DNA from: CAZLPZ01 sp964561535
GTDB lineage: Bacteria > Pseudomonadota > Alphaproteobacteria > Micavibrionales > Micavibrionaceae
Length of the DNA: 6,925 nucleotides
Assembly (NCBI GenBank): GCA_964561535.1
Contig: CAZLPZ010000053.1
Location: 1-6,925, forward strand
Direction: 5' to 3'
Shown: positions 1 through 6,189 of the stretch, one piece after another
Numbering within the stretch: position 1 is the stretch's first letter
How the letters are laid out: each line of letters opens with the position of its first letter
Notes under the pieces: model-generated
Told to the model about the DNA's origin: nothing
The model's input: the letters and a program-made list of their open reading frames with translations, nothing else
The model's database searches: none
Program-made: the position numbers and the translations under genes

Positions 1-221
1 GGGATGGCGGGGGTGTGGATTTTGATGGTAACGGCGTTGGCCCGGGGTCCAATTTCATTGGTCGATCCGTTATGGGCTTGTTTATATGCTTTAATCTCTG
101 TCGTTATTGGTATGGGTTTTGCCGGTGAAGCACCCAAGATGATTTCATTACTGGGGTTGGATTGTATTTGCTTGGCGTTGTTTTGATTGCGCGGGGCGCT
201 CGTTTGACGGTATCGGGATAA
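1..221 (+). pseudogene. EamA/DMT-family transporter, C-terminal fragment, apparent -1 frameshift
   Basis: The window opens inside a gene, so only its 3' end is visible. Frame 1 encodes hydrophobic sequence (ALARGPISLVDPLWACLYAL, then SVVIGMGFAGEAPKMISLLG) with the pattern of the last EamA repeat: a small-residue helix, a 'GE.P' turn, then a final helix. In frame 1 it ends abruptly at TGA 184-186 after an unlikely LDCICLALF tail. From position 162 the third frame continues the expected last helix and polar tail (LYLLGVVLIARGARLTVSG) to TAA 219-221. One inserted base near 155-161, for example a third G in 'ttggatt', would join the two halves into a normal C-terminus. This is either true gene decay or a base missing from the assembly. 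EamA proteins are inner-membrane drug/metabolite exporters; the substrate here is unknown. The family assignment is moderately sure and the frameshift fairly sure. Confidence 0.6.
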
Positions 222-232
222 TTTAGATTAAT
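204..232 (+). promoter_or_regulatory. weak sigma70-like promoter candidate for rsh
   Basis: TTGACG at 204-209 matches five of six bases of a -35 box. It lies 17 nt before ATTAAT at 227-232, which matches four of six bases of a -10 box. Transcription from here would give a leader of about 65 nt ahead of rsh. It overlaps the end of the transporter reading frame, and such partial matches are common by chance. This is a suggestion only. Confidence 0.2.
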
Positions 233-304
233 TTTCCCCCATACACAGTCGGCAAGTTCTGATCCATCATCTTCTTTTTACACTTTTCGTGCTATATAAG
301 GTGC

Positions 305-2479
305 ATGGCTGTTTCATCAGAAGAACTATGTAAAATTATTACCGCGTATGACCCGACCGCTGATGTTGAGATGGTCGCGCGCGCTTATGAGTTTTCGAAA
401 ACCCGGCATGGGGCACAAAAACGCTCATCGGGCGAGCCTTATTACACCCATACGGTCGAGGTGGCTGAAATTTTGGCAGGCCTGAATATGGATACCGCAA
501 CGATTGCGACCGCCTTGTTGCACGACACGATCGAAGACACGCCGACAACATTTGAAGAACTGACGAAATTATTCGGGGCGGATGTGGGTAATTTGGTCAA
601 CGGGGTCACAAAGTTGACCAAGATCGAAAGCCAAACGGTTGAAGGCAAACAAGCCGAGAATTTTCGTAAATTGGTTATTGCGATGTCGGATGATATCCGT
701 GTGCTTTTGGTGAAACTCGCCGACCGGCTCCATAATATGCGCACCCTGCATCATTTTGATAAACCCGAAAAACGCCGTCGCATTGCGCGCGAAACAATCG
801 AGATTTACGCCCCGCTTGCAGAACGGATTGGGATACACAAGATTAAAGATGAACTTGAAGATCTGGCGTTCATGCATTTAAGTCCCGAGGCGCGGGACAG
901 TATTACAAATCGGTTGGCATTCTTGCGCGCTGAAGGTACTGATTTAGTTAATATTGTGATTAAAGCTTTGGTTAAAATGGCCAAGGATGCGGGCATTGAT
1001 TCAGATATTTCGGGGCGTGAAAAATCGCGTTATTCCATTTGGAAAAAAATGCAACGCAAGAACGTCGCGTTTGAACAATTATCCGATATTATGGCGTTTC
1101 GGATCGTCGTTCCCTCAATTGAACAATGTTATCATATGTTAGGTTTGATCCATTCGGCATATCCAACCGTCCCGGGGCGATTTAAAGATTATATTTCAAC
1201 ACCGAAACAAAATGGCTATCAATCCATTCATACGACGGTTATTGGTCCGAAAAACCAACGGATTGAAATTCAAATCCGAACCAAGCAAATGCAAATTGAG
1301 GCTGAATTGGGGGTTGCTGCGCATTGGGCATACAAAGATGGTGATCCTGCCGCTGCCATTCAAGATGCCAAGAAATATCGTTGGTTGCGCGAACTTTTGG
1401 ATATTATTGATCAGGAACGTAAACCAGAAGATTTTCTGGAATACACAAAATTGGAACTGTTCCAGGATCAGGTTTATGTGTTCACGCCCAAAGGTGATTT
1501 GATCGAATTACCATCAGGGTCAAGTACCGTTGATTTTGCGTATGCGGTGCATTCATCTGTCGGGGATCGTTGTGTAGGTGCAAAAATCAACGGCCGCATT
1601 GCACCGTTGAATACCAAACTTCACAATGGCGATCAGGTTGAAATTGTGACGGCCAAAACGCAACGACCTTCGCCCATGTGGGAACGATTCGTGGTGACGG
1701 GAAAAGCACGGTCGCATATTCGTCGATTTATCCGTCAGCAACAGCGCGATGAATATGCCGCGCTGGGTAAAACGATGGTTCAAAAGATTTTTAAAACTGA
1801 AGGATATGAATTTACAGACAAGGCTGTCCAAGGTGTGGTGGGGTTTTTTAAATTTGACCATATTGATGATGTGTATGCGGGTGTAGGGTCTGGAAATATT
1901 GTCGCGCGCGATGTATTTGCCGCAATTTTTCCGGCGCATAAAAATGTATCGGGTGGGGCAAAGACAGATTTTTCGCGTAAAAACGAAGACATTGTCATCA
2001 ATAAATTATCAGTCAAAGAATCGGCGGCGATTTCGATCAAGGGGCTGATCCCTGGTATGGCGCTTCATTTCGCGCGGTGTTGCCACCCGTTGCCAGGTGA
2101 CCGGATTGTGGGAATTGTCACAACGGGCAAGGGGGTGACTATTCATGCCATTGATTGCGAGACATTAGAACAATTTGCGGATACTCCTGAACGTTGGTTG
2201 GATATTGCGTGGGGGGATAAGGATACCTTGCCTGAAACGCGTATTGGCCGGTTAAATATGGTGATTATGAACGAGCCCGGTGCGTTAGGCACGATTTCAA
2301 ATATTATTGCCAAAAGTGCAAGTAATATTACCAATTTGAAAATAACCAATCGATCGACTGATTTTTGGGATATGTTGGTGGACGTCAGTGTTACTGACAC
2401 GCGACATTTAAATAATGTGATTGCCGCGTTGCGCGCAACGCCTCAGGTTGTCAGTGTTGACCGGAATAGAGGGCGGTAA
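305..2479 (+). CDS. spoT: bifunctional (p)ppGpp synthetase/hydrolase (RelA/SpoT homologue, Rsh)
   Basis: Cytosolic enzyme that makes (p)ppGpp from ATP and GDP/GTP and hydrolyses its 3'-pyrophosphate. At 724 aa it has the normal length of the single long Rsh of Alphaproteobacteria. The HD hydrolase domain (about 25-180) keeps H49, H73-D74, E77-D78 and the VKLADRLHNMRT motif (136-147), so hydrolysis should be intact. The synthetase domain (about 235-345) has REKSRYSIWKKM (238-249), the RFKD motif (292-295; the RXKD form of bifunctional enzymes, not RelA's EXDD), NGYQSIHT (303-310) and LGVAAHW (335-341). A TGS domain (about 388-449), a zinc-finger-like region with C592-C593-H594, H614 and C618, and a C-terminal ACT domain (about 648-720) follow. 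The start is ATG 305 with a short AAGG at 298-301. DUF2062 follows after 5 nt. The symbols relA and rsh are also used for this gene. Confidence 0.96.
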   Translation: MAVSSEELCKIITAYDPTADVEMVARAYEFSKTRHGAQKRSSGEPYYTHTVEVAEILAGLNMDTATIATALLHDTIEDTPTTFEELTKLFGADVGNLVNGVTKLTKIESQTVEGKQAENFRKLVIAMSDDIRVLLVKLADRLHNMRTLHHFDKPEKRRRIARETIEIYAPLAERIGIHKIKDELEDLAFMHLSPEARDSITNRLAFLRAEGTDLVNIVIKALVKMAKDAGIDSDISGREKSRYSIWKKMQRKNVAFEQLSDIMAFRIVVPSIEQCYHMLGLIHSAYPTVPGRFKDYISTPKQNGYQSIHTTVIGPKNQRIEIQIRTKQMQIEAELGVAAHWAYKDGDPAAAIQDAKKYRWLRELLDIIDQERKPEDFLEYTKLELFQDQVYVFTPKGDLIELPSGSSTVDFAYAVHSSVGDRCVGAKINGRIAPLNTKLHNGDQVEIVTAKTQRPSPMWERFVVTGKARSHIRRFIRQQQRDEYAALGKTMVQKIFKTEGYEFTDKAVQGVVGFFKFDHIDDVYAGVGSGNIVARDVFAAIFPAHKNVSGGAKTDFSRKNEDIVINKLSVKESAAISIKGLIPGMALHFARCCHPLPGDRIVGIVTTGKGVTIHAIDCETLEQFADTPERWLDIAWGDKDTLPETRIGRLNMVIMNEPGALGTISNIIAKSASNITNLKITNRSTDFWDMLVDVSVTDTRHLNNVIAALRATPQVVSVDRNRGR

Positions 2480-2484
2480 AGACG

Positions 2485-3117
2485 ATGCCGTTTAAACGCC
2501 GGAGCCCCAAACATTTAACGTCGCATTTTCGGGATGCCGTGTGGCCCCAAATGGGATGGCGACGGGCGTTCCGGTATTATCGGCTGCGCTTAACCCGATT
2601 GGATGATTCTCCGACGCGGATTGCCTTTGGTATTGCGAATGGGATTTCGGTATGTTTTACACCCCTACCATTGCTTCATTTTGTCCAAGCCTTGGCCTTA
2701 TCATTTTTGATGCGGGGGAATATTTTGGCAACGCTTGTGTCTAGTTGGGTCGGGAACCCCTGGACCTATCCGTTGATGTGGGCGGCCGCATGGGAAATTG
2801 GTCGTCGTATGTTTCGGGTCATTGGGTGGCGCGTTGCGGATATTCCCGATCATGCGGGGTTATCGGATTTATGGAAGATTATGATGGATGATCCGATGGG
2901 AGTCATGATTCCATGGATTGCGGGTGGATATATGGCGATGATTCTTGCATGGCCGATGATATTTTATGGCGTTCGGCCCTTGATTGCGCGGGCTCAGAAG
3001 GGACGGGTGTATTTACGTCGCCGCAATCGTGTTTTACGCCGGCGGGCCAACCAATTGGCCGCGCGTGCCATACGGGATGCCGCAGGGCATGATGATAAAA
3101 TAGGGACTTCTGTATGA
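2485..3117 (+). CDS. DUF2062 integral membrane protein
   Basis: A 210-aa protein of unknown function with the DUF2062 pattern: an N-terminal basic stretch, then W20-P-Q-M-G-W-R-R-A (20-28), SPTRIAFGIANG (42-53), FTPLPLLH (58-65), RGNILATLVSSWVGNPWTYP (77-96). Hydrophobic segments fall near 47-75, 79-105 and 134-167, so it is probably an inner-membrane protein with two to four membrane passes. The tail (about 171-197) is very Arg-rich and probably cytosolic. It starts 5 nt after rsh, behind AGAGGG (2468-2473) with an 11-nt spacer. Its TGA overlaps the acpS ATG in an ATGA junction, which implies translational coupling. DUF2062 proteins recur between rsh and acpS in related genomes, to my recollection, but no reaction is established. 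The family call is secure; the function is not known. Confidence 0.88.
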   Translation: MPFKRRSPKHLTSHFRDAVWPQMGWRRAFRYYRLRLTRLDDSPTRIAFGIANGISVCFTPLPLLHFVQALALSFLMRGNILATLVSSWVGNPWTYPLMWAAAWEIGRRMFRVIGWRVADIPDHAGLSDLWKIMMDDPMGVMIPWIAGGYMAMILAWPMIFYGVRPLIARAQKGRVYLRRRNRVLRRRANQLAARAIRDAAGHDDKIGTSV

Positions 3118-3488
3118 TTTTGGGCGTTGGAACAGATTTGGTGTCAATTGATCGTATTGTGGCGGTGATAGAACGGTATGGTGATCGGTTTATCGATCGG
3201 TGCTTTGCGGTTGAAGAACAGGTGCCAGATCATAATGCCGCGCATTACGCGAAACGTTGGGCGGCAAAAGAAGCCGTGGCCAAGGCGATGGGGTTGGGTA
3301 TCGATGCCGGGGTGTATTTACGGGATATTGTGGTGATCAAAGACCCGCGCGGTGCCCCGCGGATTGAGCTGCGTAATGGGGCGGCTCGATTGTTGGCCGA
3401 ACGTGGGGGAGGGGGGGCTTTGCAGGTGCATCTTTCGCTTTCAGATGATGGAGGGTTCGCCTTGGCGTTTGTGGTGATTGAGGCGTAA
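3114..3488 (+). CDS. acpS: holo-[acyl-carrier-protein] synthase
   Basis: Transfers 4'-phosphopantetheine from coenzyme A to the conserved serine of apo-ACP, giving the holo-ACP needed for fatty-acid synthesis. At 124 aa it has the usual length of AcpS-type phosphopantetheinyl transferases. Visible signature: N-terminal MILGVGTDLVSIDRI with Mg-binding D8, KRWAAKEAVAKAMG (47-60) with E53, and the C-terminal HLSLSDDGGFALAFV (106-120) that forms the CoA pocket. The usual F-x-x-E-E element is present as CFAVEEQ (30-36). ATG 3114 overlaps the stop of the DUF2062 gene by 4 nt, so it is probably translated by coupling. A G5-A-G7 run at 3405-3417 encodes part of the RGGGGA loop; it is a slippage-prone spot inside an otherwise intact frame. 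Confidence 0.96.
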   Translation: MILGVGTDLVSIDRIVAVIERYGDRFIDRCFAVEEQVPDHNAAHYAKRWAAKEAVAKAMGLGIDAGVYLRDIVVIKDPRGAPRIELRNGAARLLAERGGGGALQVHLSLSDDGGFALAFVVIEA

Positions 3489-3531
3489 TGCCCCTCTGGT
3501 CAAATGGTTCAATTTCCTATAAAAAAGGGAG

Positions 3532-4398
3532 ATGATCTTAAAATCCACCCCGCCTGTATATGACCTTATGCTTGAACGTTCTAAATCCGCCCCTATTCCT
3601 CTGGTCGTGCCAACGCCGGATCCGGCGCCACCACGCCTTGAAAAAAACCCAGAAAGCTGGTCAGAACTCTTTAAAACGGCGTTGATCGCTTTGTTTCTTG
3701 CGGTGTTGATCCGCAGTTTTTTATATGAACCATTTAATATTCCATCGGGATCGATGTTGCCCACCCTTCAGATTGGGGATTATCTGTTTGTCTCGAAATA
3801 TGATTATGGATACAGCCGGTATTCATTTCCTTTTGGTTTGATGCCGATTGAAGATCGGATTTGGACGGGGGGTAAAACGCCGGCGCGTGGCGATGTGATT
3901 GTTTTTAAACTGCCCTCTGATACAAGCACCGATTATATCAAACGGATTGTGGGATTGCCGGGCGATATCATCCAAACCGTGAATGGTCGCCTGTATATTA
4001 ATGACCAGATGGTCCCGCGCGAGGCCGTGGGGTATGAACGGTCCAATAATGGGTACGGGCATACAACCGTGACCCGGTATATCGAAACGTTACCTGGCGG
4101 TGCTGTTCATACGATATTCGAGGAATCGGATGCGGGTCCGTTGGATAATGCAGGGCCCTTTACGGTGCCCGAGGGGCATTATTTTGCGATGGGAGATAAC
4201 CGGGATAATTCACGCGATTCGCGCGTGCTTGAACTTGTTGGGTATATTCCGTTACGTAATATTGTGGGTCGCGCGGATGTTATTTTCTTTTCGACGAATG
4301 GATTTGCGCATTTATTTGAAATTTGGAAATGGCCATGGACGATTCGGTATGATCGATTATTTGATCGGATCGGTGGCGTGGCCAAGGATACGTTATGA
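3532..4398 (+). CDS. lepB: signal peptidase I
   Basis: Inner-membrane serine protease (family S26) that cuts signal peptides from exported proteins on the periplasmic face. 288 aa as called. A Pro-rich cytosolic N-terminus (about 17-40) precedes one membrane helix (about 46-63), then box B SGSMLPTL (72-79) with catalytic S74, box D KRIVGLPGD (137-145) with the general base K137, and box E GDNRDNSRDSR (221-231), so the Ser-Lys dyad is intact. The start is uncertain: ATG 3532 sits directly against AAGGGAG (3525-3531), a very short spacing. The next in-frame ATG (3568, residue 13) has no evident ribosome site. All catalytic parts lie after either start. It follows acpS by 43 nt, where TATAAA (3518-3523) could be a weak -10 box, and it overlaps rnc by 4 nt (ATGA). 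The lepB-rnc-era order is conserved widely. Confidence 0.95.
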   Translation: MILKSTPPVYDLMLERSKSAPIPLVVPTPDPAPPRLEKNPESWSELFKTALIALFLAVLIRSFLYEPFNIPSGSMLPTLQIGDYLFVSKYDYGYSRYSFPFGLMPIEDRIWTGGKTPARGDVIVFKLPSDTSTDYIKRIVGLPGDIIQTVNGRLYINDQMVPREAVGYERSNNGYGHTTVTRYIETLPGGAVHTIFEESDAGPLDNAGPFTVPEGHYFAMGDNRDNSRDSRVLELVGYIPLRNIVGRADVIFFSTNGFAHLFEIWKWPWTIRYDRLFDRIGGVAKDTL

Positions 4399-5087
4399 CC
4401 GATGTTTCTTTAAAACATCTTCCGCGATTGCTACAAGCGGCGGGTATTGTTCAGATGAATCCTGATTTGGTACGGCTGGCATTAACCCATTCCAGTAAAA
4501 ATAAAAAGACCAATAACGAACGGTTGGAATTTTTGGGGGATCGTGTGATTTCTCTTGCCCTTGCGGATATGATTTATGCGGCGTATCCGAATGAGAATGA
4601 AGGGGATTTGGCTCTGCGACATGCTGCCCTCGCGCGGATGGAAGTTTTGGCAGATATTGCGCGTACGTATGATTTGGGGTCTGACATGATTGTTGCCGGG
4701 GATTCATCATCGGGCGGGTCGGTTGCAGGCGTTGATAATGTATTGGCTGACGGGGTCGAAGCATTGATGGGGGCGTTATATCTTGATCAAGGCTATGCCG
4801 TATGTCATGCGGCGGTTGCTGTCTTGTGGGCGGATATTTTGACAGATATGGTGGCCCCCCCGCGTGATCCGAAAACGATTATTCAGGAATGGACCCAAAG
4901 TCGAGGGTTTCCCTTGCCTGTTTATGCAGAAATTGGGCGGTCTGGCCCTGATCATGCGCCGGAATTTCAGGTCGAGTTGCGGATAAAAGGGTTTGACCCC
5001 GTTGTGGGTACGGGCGCATCGCGCCGGTTGGCTGAAAAATCTGCAGCTGTTAAAATGATGGAAAGTATATCAAATAATGCAACATGA
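4395..5087 (+). CDS. rnc: ribonuclease III
   Basis: Mg-dependent double-stranded RNA endonuclease that processes rRNA precursors and structured mRNAs; it acts as a homodimer in the cytosol. 230 aa, the normal bacterial length. The catalytic RNase III domain (about 5-150) has the signature NERLEFLGD (41-49), with E45 and D49 as metal ligands, and the second acidic pair D119 and E122 in LADGVEALMGALYLD (117-131). The double-stranded RNA-binding domain (about 157-226) begins DPKTIIQEW and ends with the R-R-L-A-E-K-S-A-A helix (210-218). ATG 4395 overlaps the lepB stop (ATGA), and the 3' end overlaps era by 11 nt. This is the normal lepB-rnc-era arrangement. No key residue is missing. Confidence 0.96.
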   Translation: MTDVSLKHLPRLLQAAGIVQMNPDLVRLALTHSSKNKKTNNERLEFLGDRVISLALADMIYAAYPNENEGDLALRHAALARMEVLADIARTYDLGSDMIVAGDSSSGGSVAGVDNVLADGVEALMGALYLDQGYAVCHAAVAVLWADILTDMVAPPRDPKTIIQEWTQSRGFPLPVYAEIGRSGPDHAPEFQVELRIKGFDPVVGTGASRRLAEKSAAVKMMESISNNAT

Positions 5088-5985
5088 AACAAAATGCGGT
5101 TATTGTGCGATTGTAGGCCCGACAAATGCCGGGAAATCGACGTTGATGAACCGTATTATTGGCAAGAAAATCAGTATTACATCGAGAAAAGTTCAAACAA
5201 CTCGGTGTCGGATTACTGGCGTTCATACGGGCGACCAGACTCAGATTGTGTTTGTCGATACCCCGGGTTTGTTTGATGCCAAAAAACCATTGGAACGTGC
5301 GATGATCGAAGAAATTTGGTCGGTCTTGCATGATGTTGAAATGATTGTGTTGGTGATCGATGCGCTGGTCGAAAAAAATCCCCCTAATTTCACAGCCCTT
5401 GACCGTGTCCTTGAACGTCGTCGCCCTAATCAACCCTTTTTGTTGGTATTTAATAAATGTGATGCGGTCAAAGATAAGACGCGGCTTTTGGAACTCGCCC
5501 AGGCTTATAATGCTCATCATGCATTTGATGCGACGTTTATGATTGCCGGGGAAAAGGGCGATGGGGTTGATGCGTTGGTTGCTGGAATTGAAAAATATTT
5601 ACCTGTTGGACCGTTTTTTTATCCCGATGATCAAGTGACCGATATGTCTGAACGGTTGATGGCGGCAGAAGTGACGCGGGAACATTTATTTGATCGTTTG
5701 CATGAGGAATTGCCTTATCAAATGATGGTTGAAACAACGGGAATTGAAACCGATGAAGATGATGTGATGATAATTCATCAAAATATTATTGTCGCGCGCG
5801 AAAATCATCGTGGCATGGTTGTCGGAAAAAAGGGCGCAACTTTAAAAGGGATCGGCACAGCGGCACGGCGTGATTTACGGACATTGTTTGAAATGCCTGT
5901 GCGCTTGTTTCTTCATGTGGTTGTTGATGAAAACTGGGATCGTAATGCGGCGCGTTTGCGCGCGTCGGGTCTATCGCGGGTCTGA
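5077..5985 (+). CDS. era: GTPase Era, 16S rRNA/30S assembly factor
   Basis: GTP-binding protein that binds the 3' end of 16S rRNA and supports 30S ribosome maturation. 302 aa, standard length. G1 GPTNAGKST (14-22), G2 QTTR (40-43), G3 DTPG (61-64) and G4 NKCD (126-129) are all present. The G5 site, normally I-S-A, reads IAGEKG (156-161), a mild departure. The type II KH domain (about 205-295) has the family's ELPYQMMVE (211-219), the RNA-binding loop GKKG (250-253) and the following GIGTAARRDLRTLF helix (258-271). ATG 5077 lies inside the end of rnc (11-nt overlap), preceded by GGAAAG (5060-5065) with an 11-nt spacer. In many Alphaproteobacteria recO follows; here a 204-nt control region and gcrA follow instead. 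Confidence 0.96.
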   Translation: MQHETKCGYCAIVGPTNAGKSTLMNRIIGKKISITSRKVQTTRCRITGVHTGDQTQIVFVDTPGLFDAKKPLERAMIEEIWSVLHDVEMIVLVIDALVEKNPPNFTALDRVLERRRPNQPFLLVFNKCDAVKDKTRLLELAQAYNAHHAFDATFMIAGEKGDGVDALVAGIEKYLPVGPFFYPDDQVTDMSERLMAAEVTREHLFDRLHEELPYQMMVETTGIETDEDDVMIIHQNIIVARENHRGMVVGKKGATLKGIGTAARRDLRTLFEMPVRLFLHVVVDENWDRNAARLRASGLSRV

Positions 5986-6012
5986 CGAACCTGGGTGTCA
6001 AGCGGTGATTTT

Positions 6013-6030
6013 GATCTTGCGCACAAGATC
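6013..6030 (+). terminator. stem-loop after era, possible weak intrinsic terminator
   Basis: A perfect 7-bp inverted repeat, GATCTTG (6013-6019) and CAAGATC (6024-6030), encloses the tetraloop CGCA. It starts 27 nt after the era stop and is followed by T-rich sequence (TTGATTTCTATTTC) but not by a pure T run. It may end or stabilise the era operon transcript. The modest GC content of the stem makes efficient termination doubtful. Confidence 0.4.
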
Positions 6031-6046
6031 TTGATTTCTATTTCGT

Positions 6047-6055
6047 TGTGGATAA
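6047..6055 (-). promoter_or_regulatory. consensus DnaA box in the gcrA upstream region
   Basis: The + strand reads TGTGGATAA, so the - strand carries TTATCCACA, the perfect 9-mer DnaA-binding site (R1/R4 type). It lies 135 nt before the gcrA start and about 60 nt after era. With equal base frequencies, an exact match in this 204-nt gap on either strand is expected about 0.0015 times. In Caulobacter, DnaA activates gcrA transcription, so the placement makes biological sense. The match is seen directly; the regulatory role here is inferred. No second perfect box was found in the gap. Confidence 0.65.
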
Positions 6056-6140
6056 AGACCTTTGTTTGTTCTGTGGTGTATGGTCGCGGGGTCGTCCCTT
6101 TGATAAGGTCGTCATCAGTTCCAACAAATGCCGGATGCGC

Positions 6141-6170
6141 CGCCGAATTTTTCGGGCGTACGATTTTTTT
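6141..6170 (+). promoter_or_regulatory. leader hairpin plus T7 tract just before the gcrA ribosome site
   Basis: CGCCGAA (6141-6147) can pair with TTCGGGCG (6151-6158) across a TTT loop if one G is bulged, giving 5 + 2 base pairs. TACGA follows, then T7 (6164-6170). The order of hairpin then T run resembles an intrinsic terminator or attenuator. It sits only 20 nt ahead of the gcrA start, where a constitutive terminator would be odd. TACGAT (6159-6164) might instead be a -10 box, but no good -35 box stands at the right distance. Both readings are tentative. Confidence 0.3.
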
Positions 6171-6174
6171 CGAG

Positions 6175-6183
6175 AGGGGAGAG
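6175..6183 (+). promoter_or_regulatory. strong ribosome binding site that fixes the TTG start of gcrA
   Basis: AGGGGAGAG lies with its AGGGGA core (6175-6180) 9 nt before TTG 6190-6192. This purine-rich site is the best Shine-Dalgarno in the window. It decides for TTG 6190 over the in-frame GTG 5995, which has no such site and would add 65 residues unlike any GcrA N-terminus. Confidence 0.75.
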
Positions 6184-6184
6184 A

Positions 6185-6189
6185 GAATC
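6185..6189. promoter_or_regulatory. GANTC (CcrM-type) methylation site touching the gcrA start codon
   Basis: GAATC fits GANTC, the site methylated by CcrM in Alphaproteobacteria and the kind of site GcrA recognises in promoters. By my manual scan of all 6925 bases this is the only GANTC outside a coding region among 14 in the window. It lies between the ribosome site and the start codon. Whether it works in gcrA control or is chance cannot be decided from sequence alone. Confidence 0.45.

Noticed and set aside
293..298. TATATA as a -10 box for rsh
   Set aside because: It would start transcription at about the ATG itself, and the TTTACA at 277-282 is only 10 nt away, too close to be a -35 partner.
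4100..4465. Plus-strand frame of 121 codons across lepB and rnc
   Set aside because: Out of frame with two intact conserved genes and with no domain features.
5050..5520. Long minus-strand frame opposite era (156 codons)
   Set aside because: It lies wholly opposite the 3' end of rnc and the strongly conserved era G domain and has no recognisable protein pattern; it is a codon-bias shadow.
5995..6189. 65-codon N-terminal extension of GcrA from GTG 5995
   Set aside because: It does not resemble GcrA, has no ribosome site, and covers hairpins and a DnaA box; the family N-terminus starts at TTG 6190.
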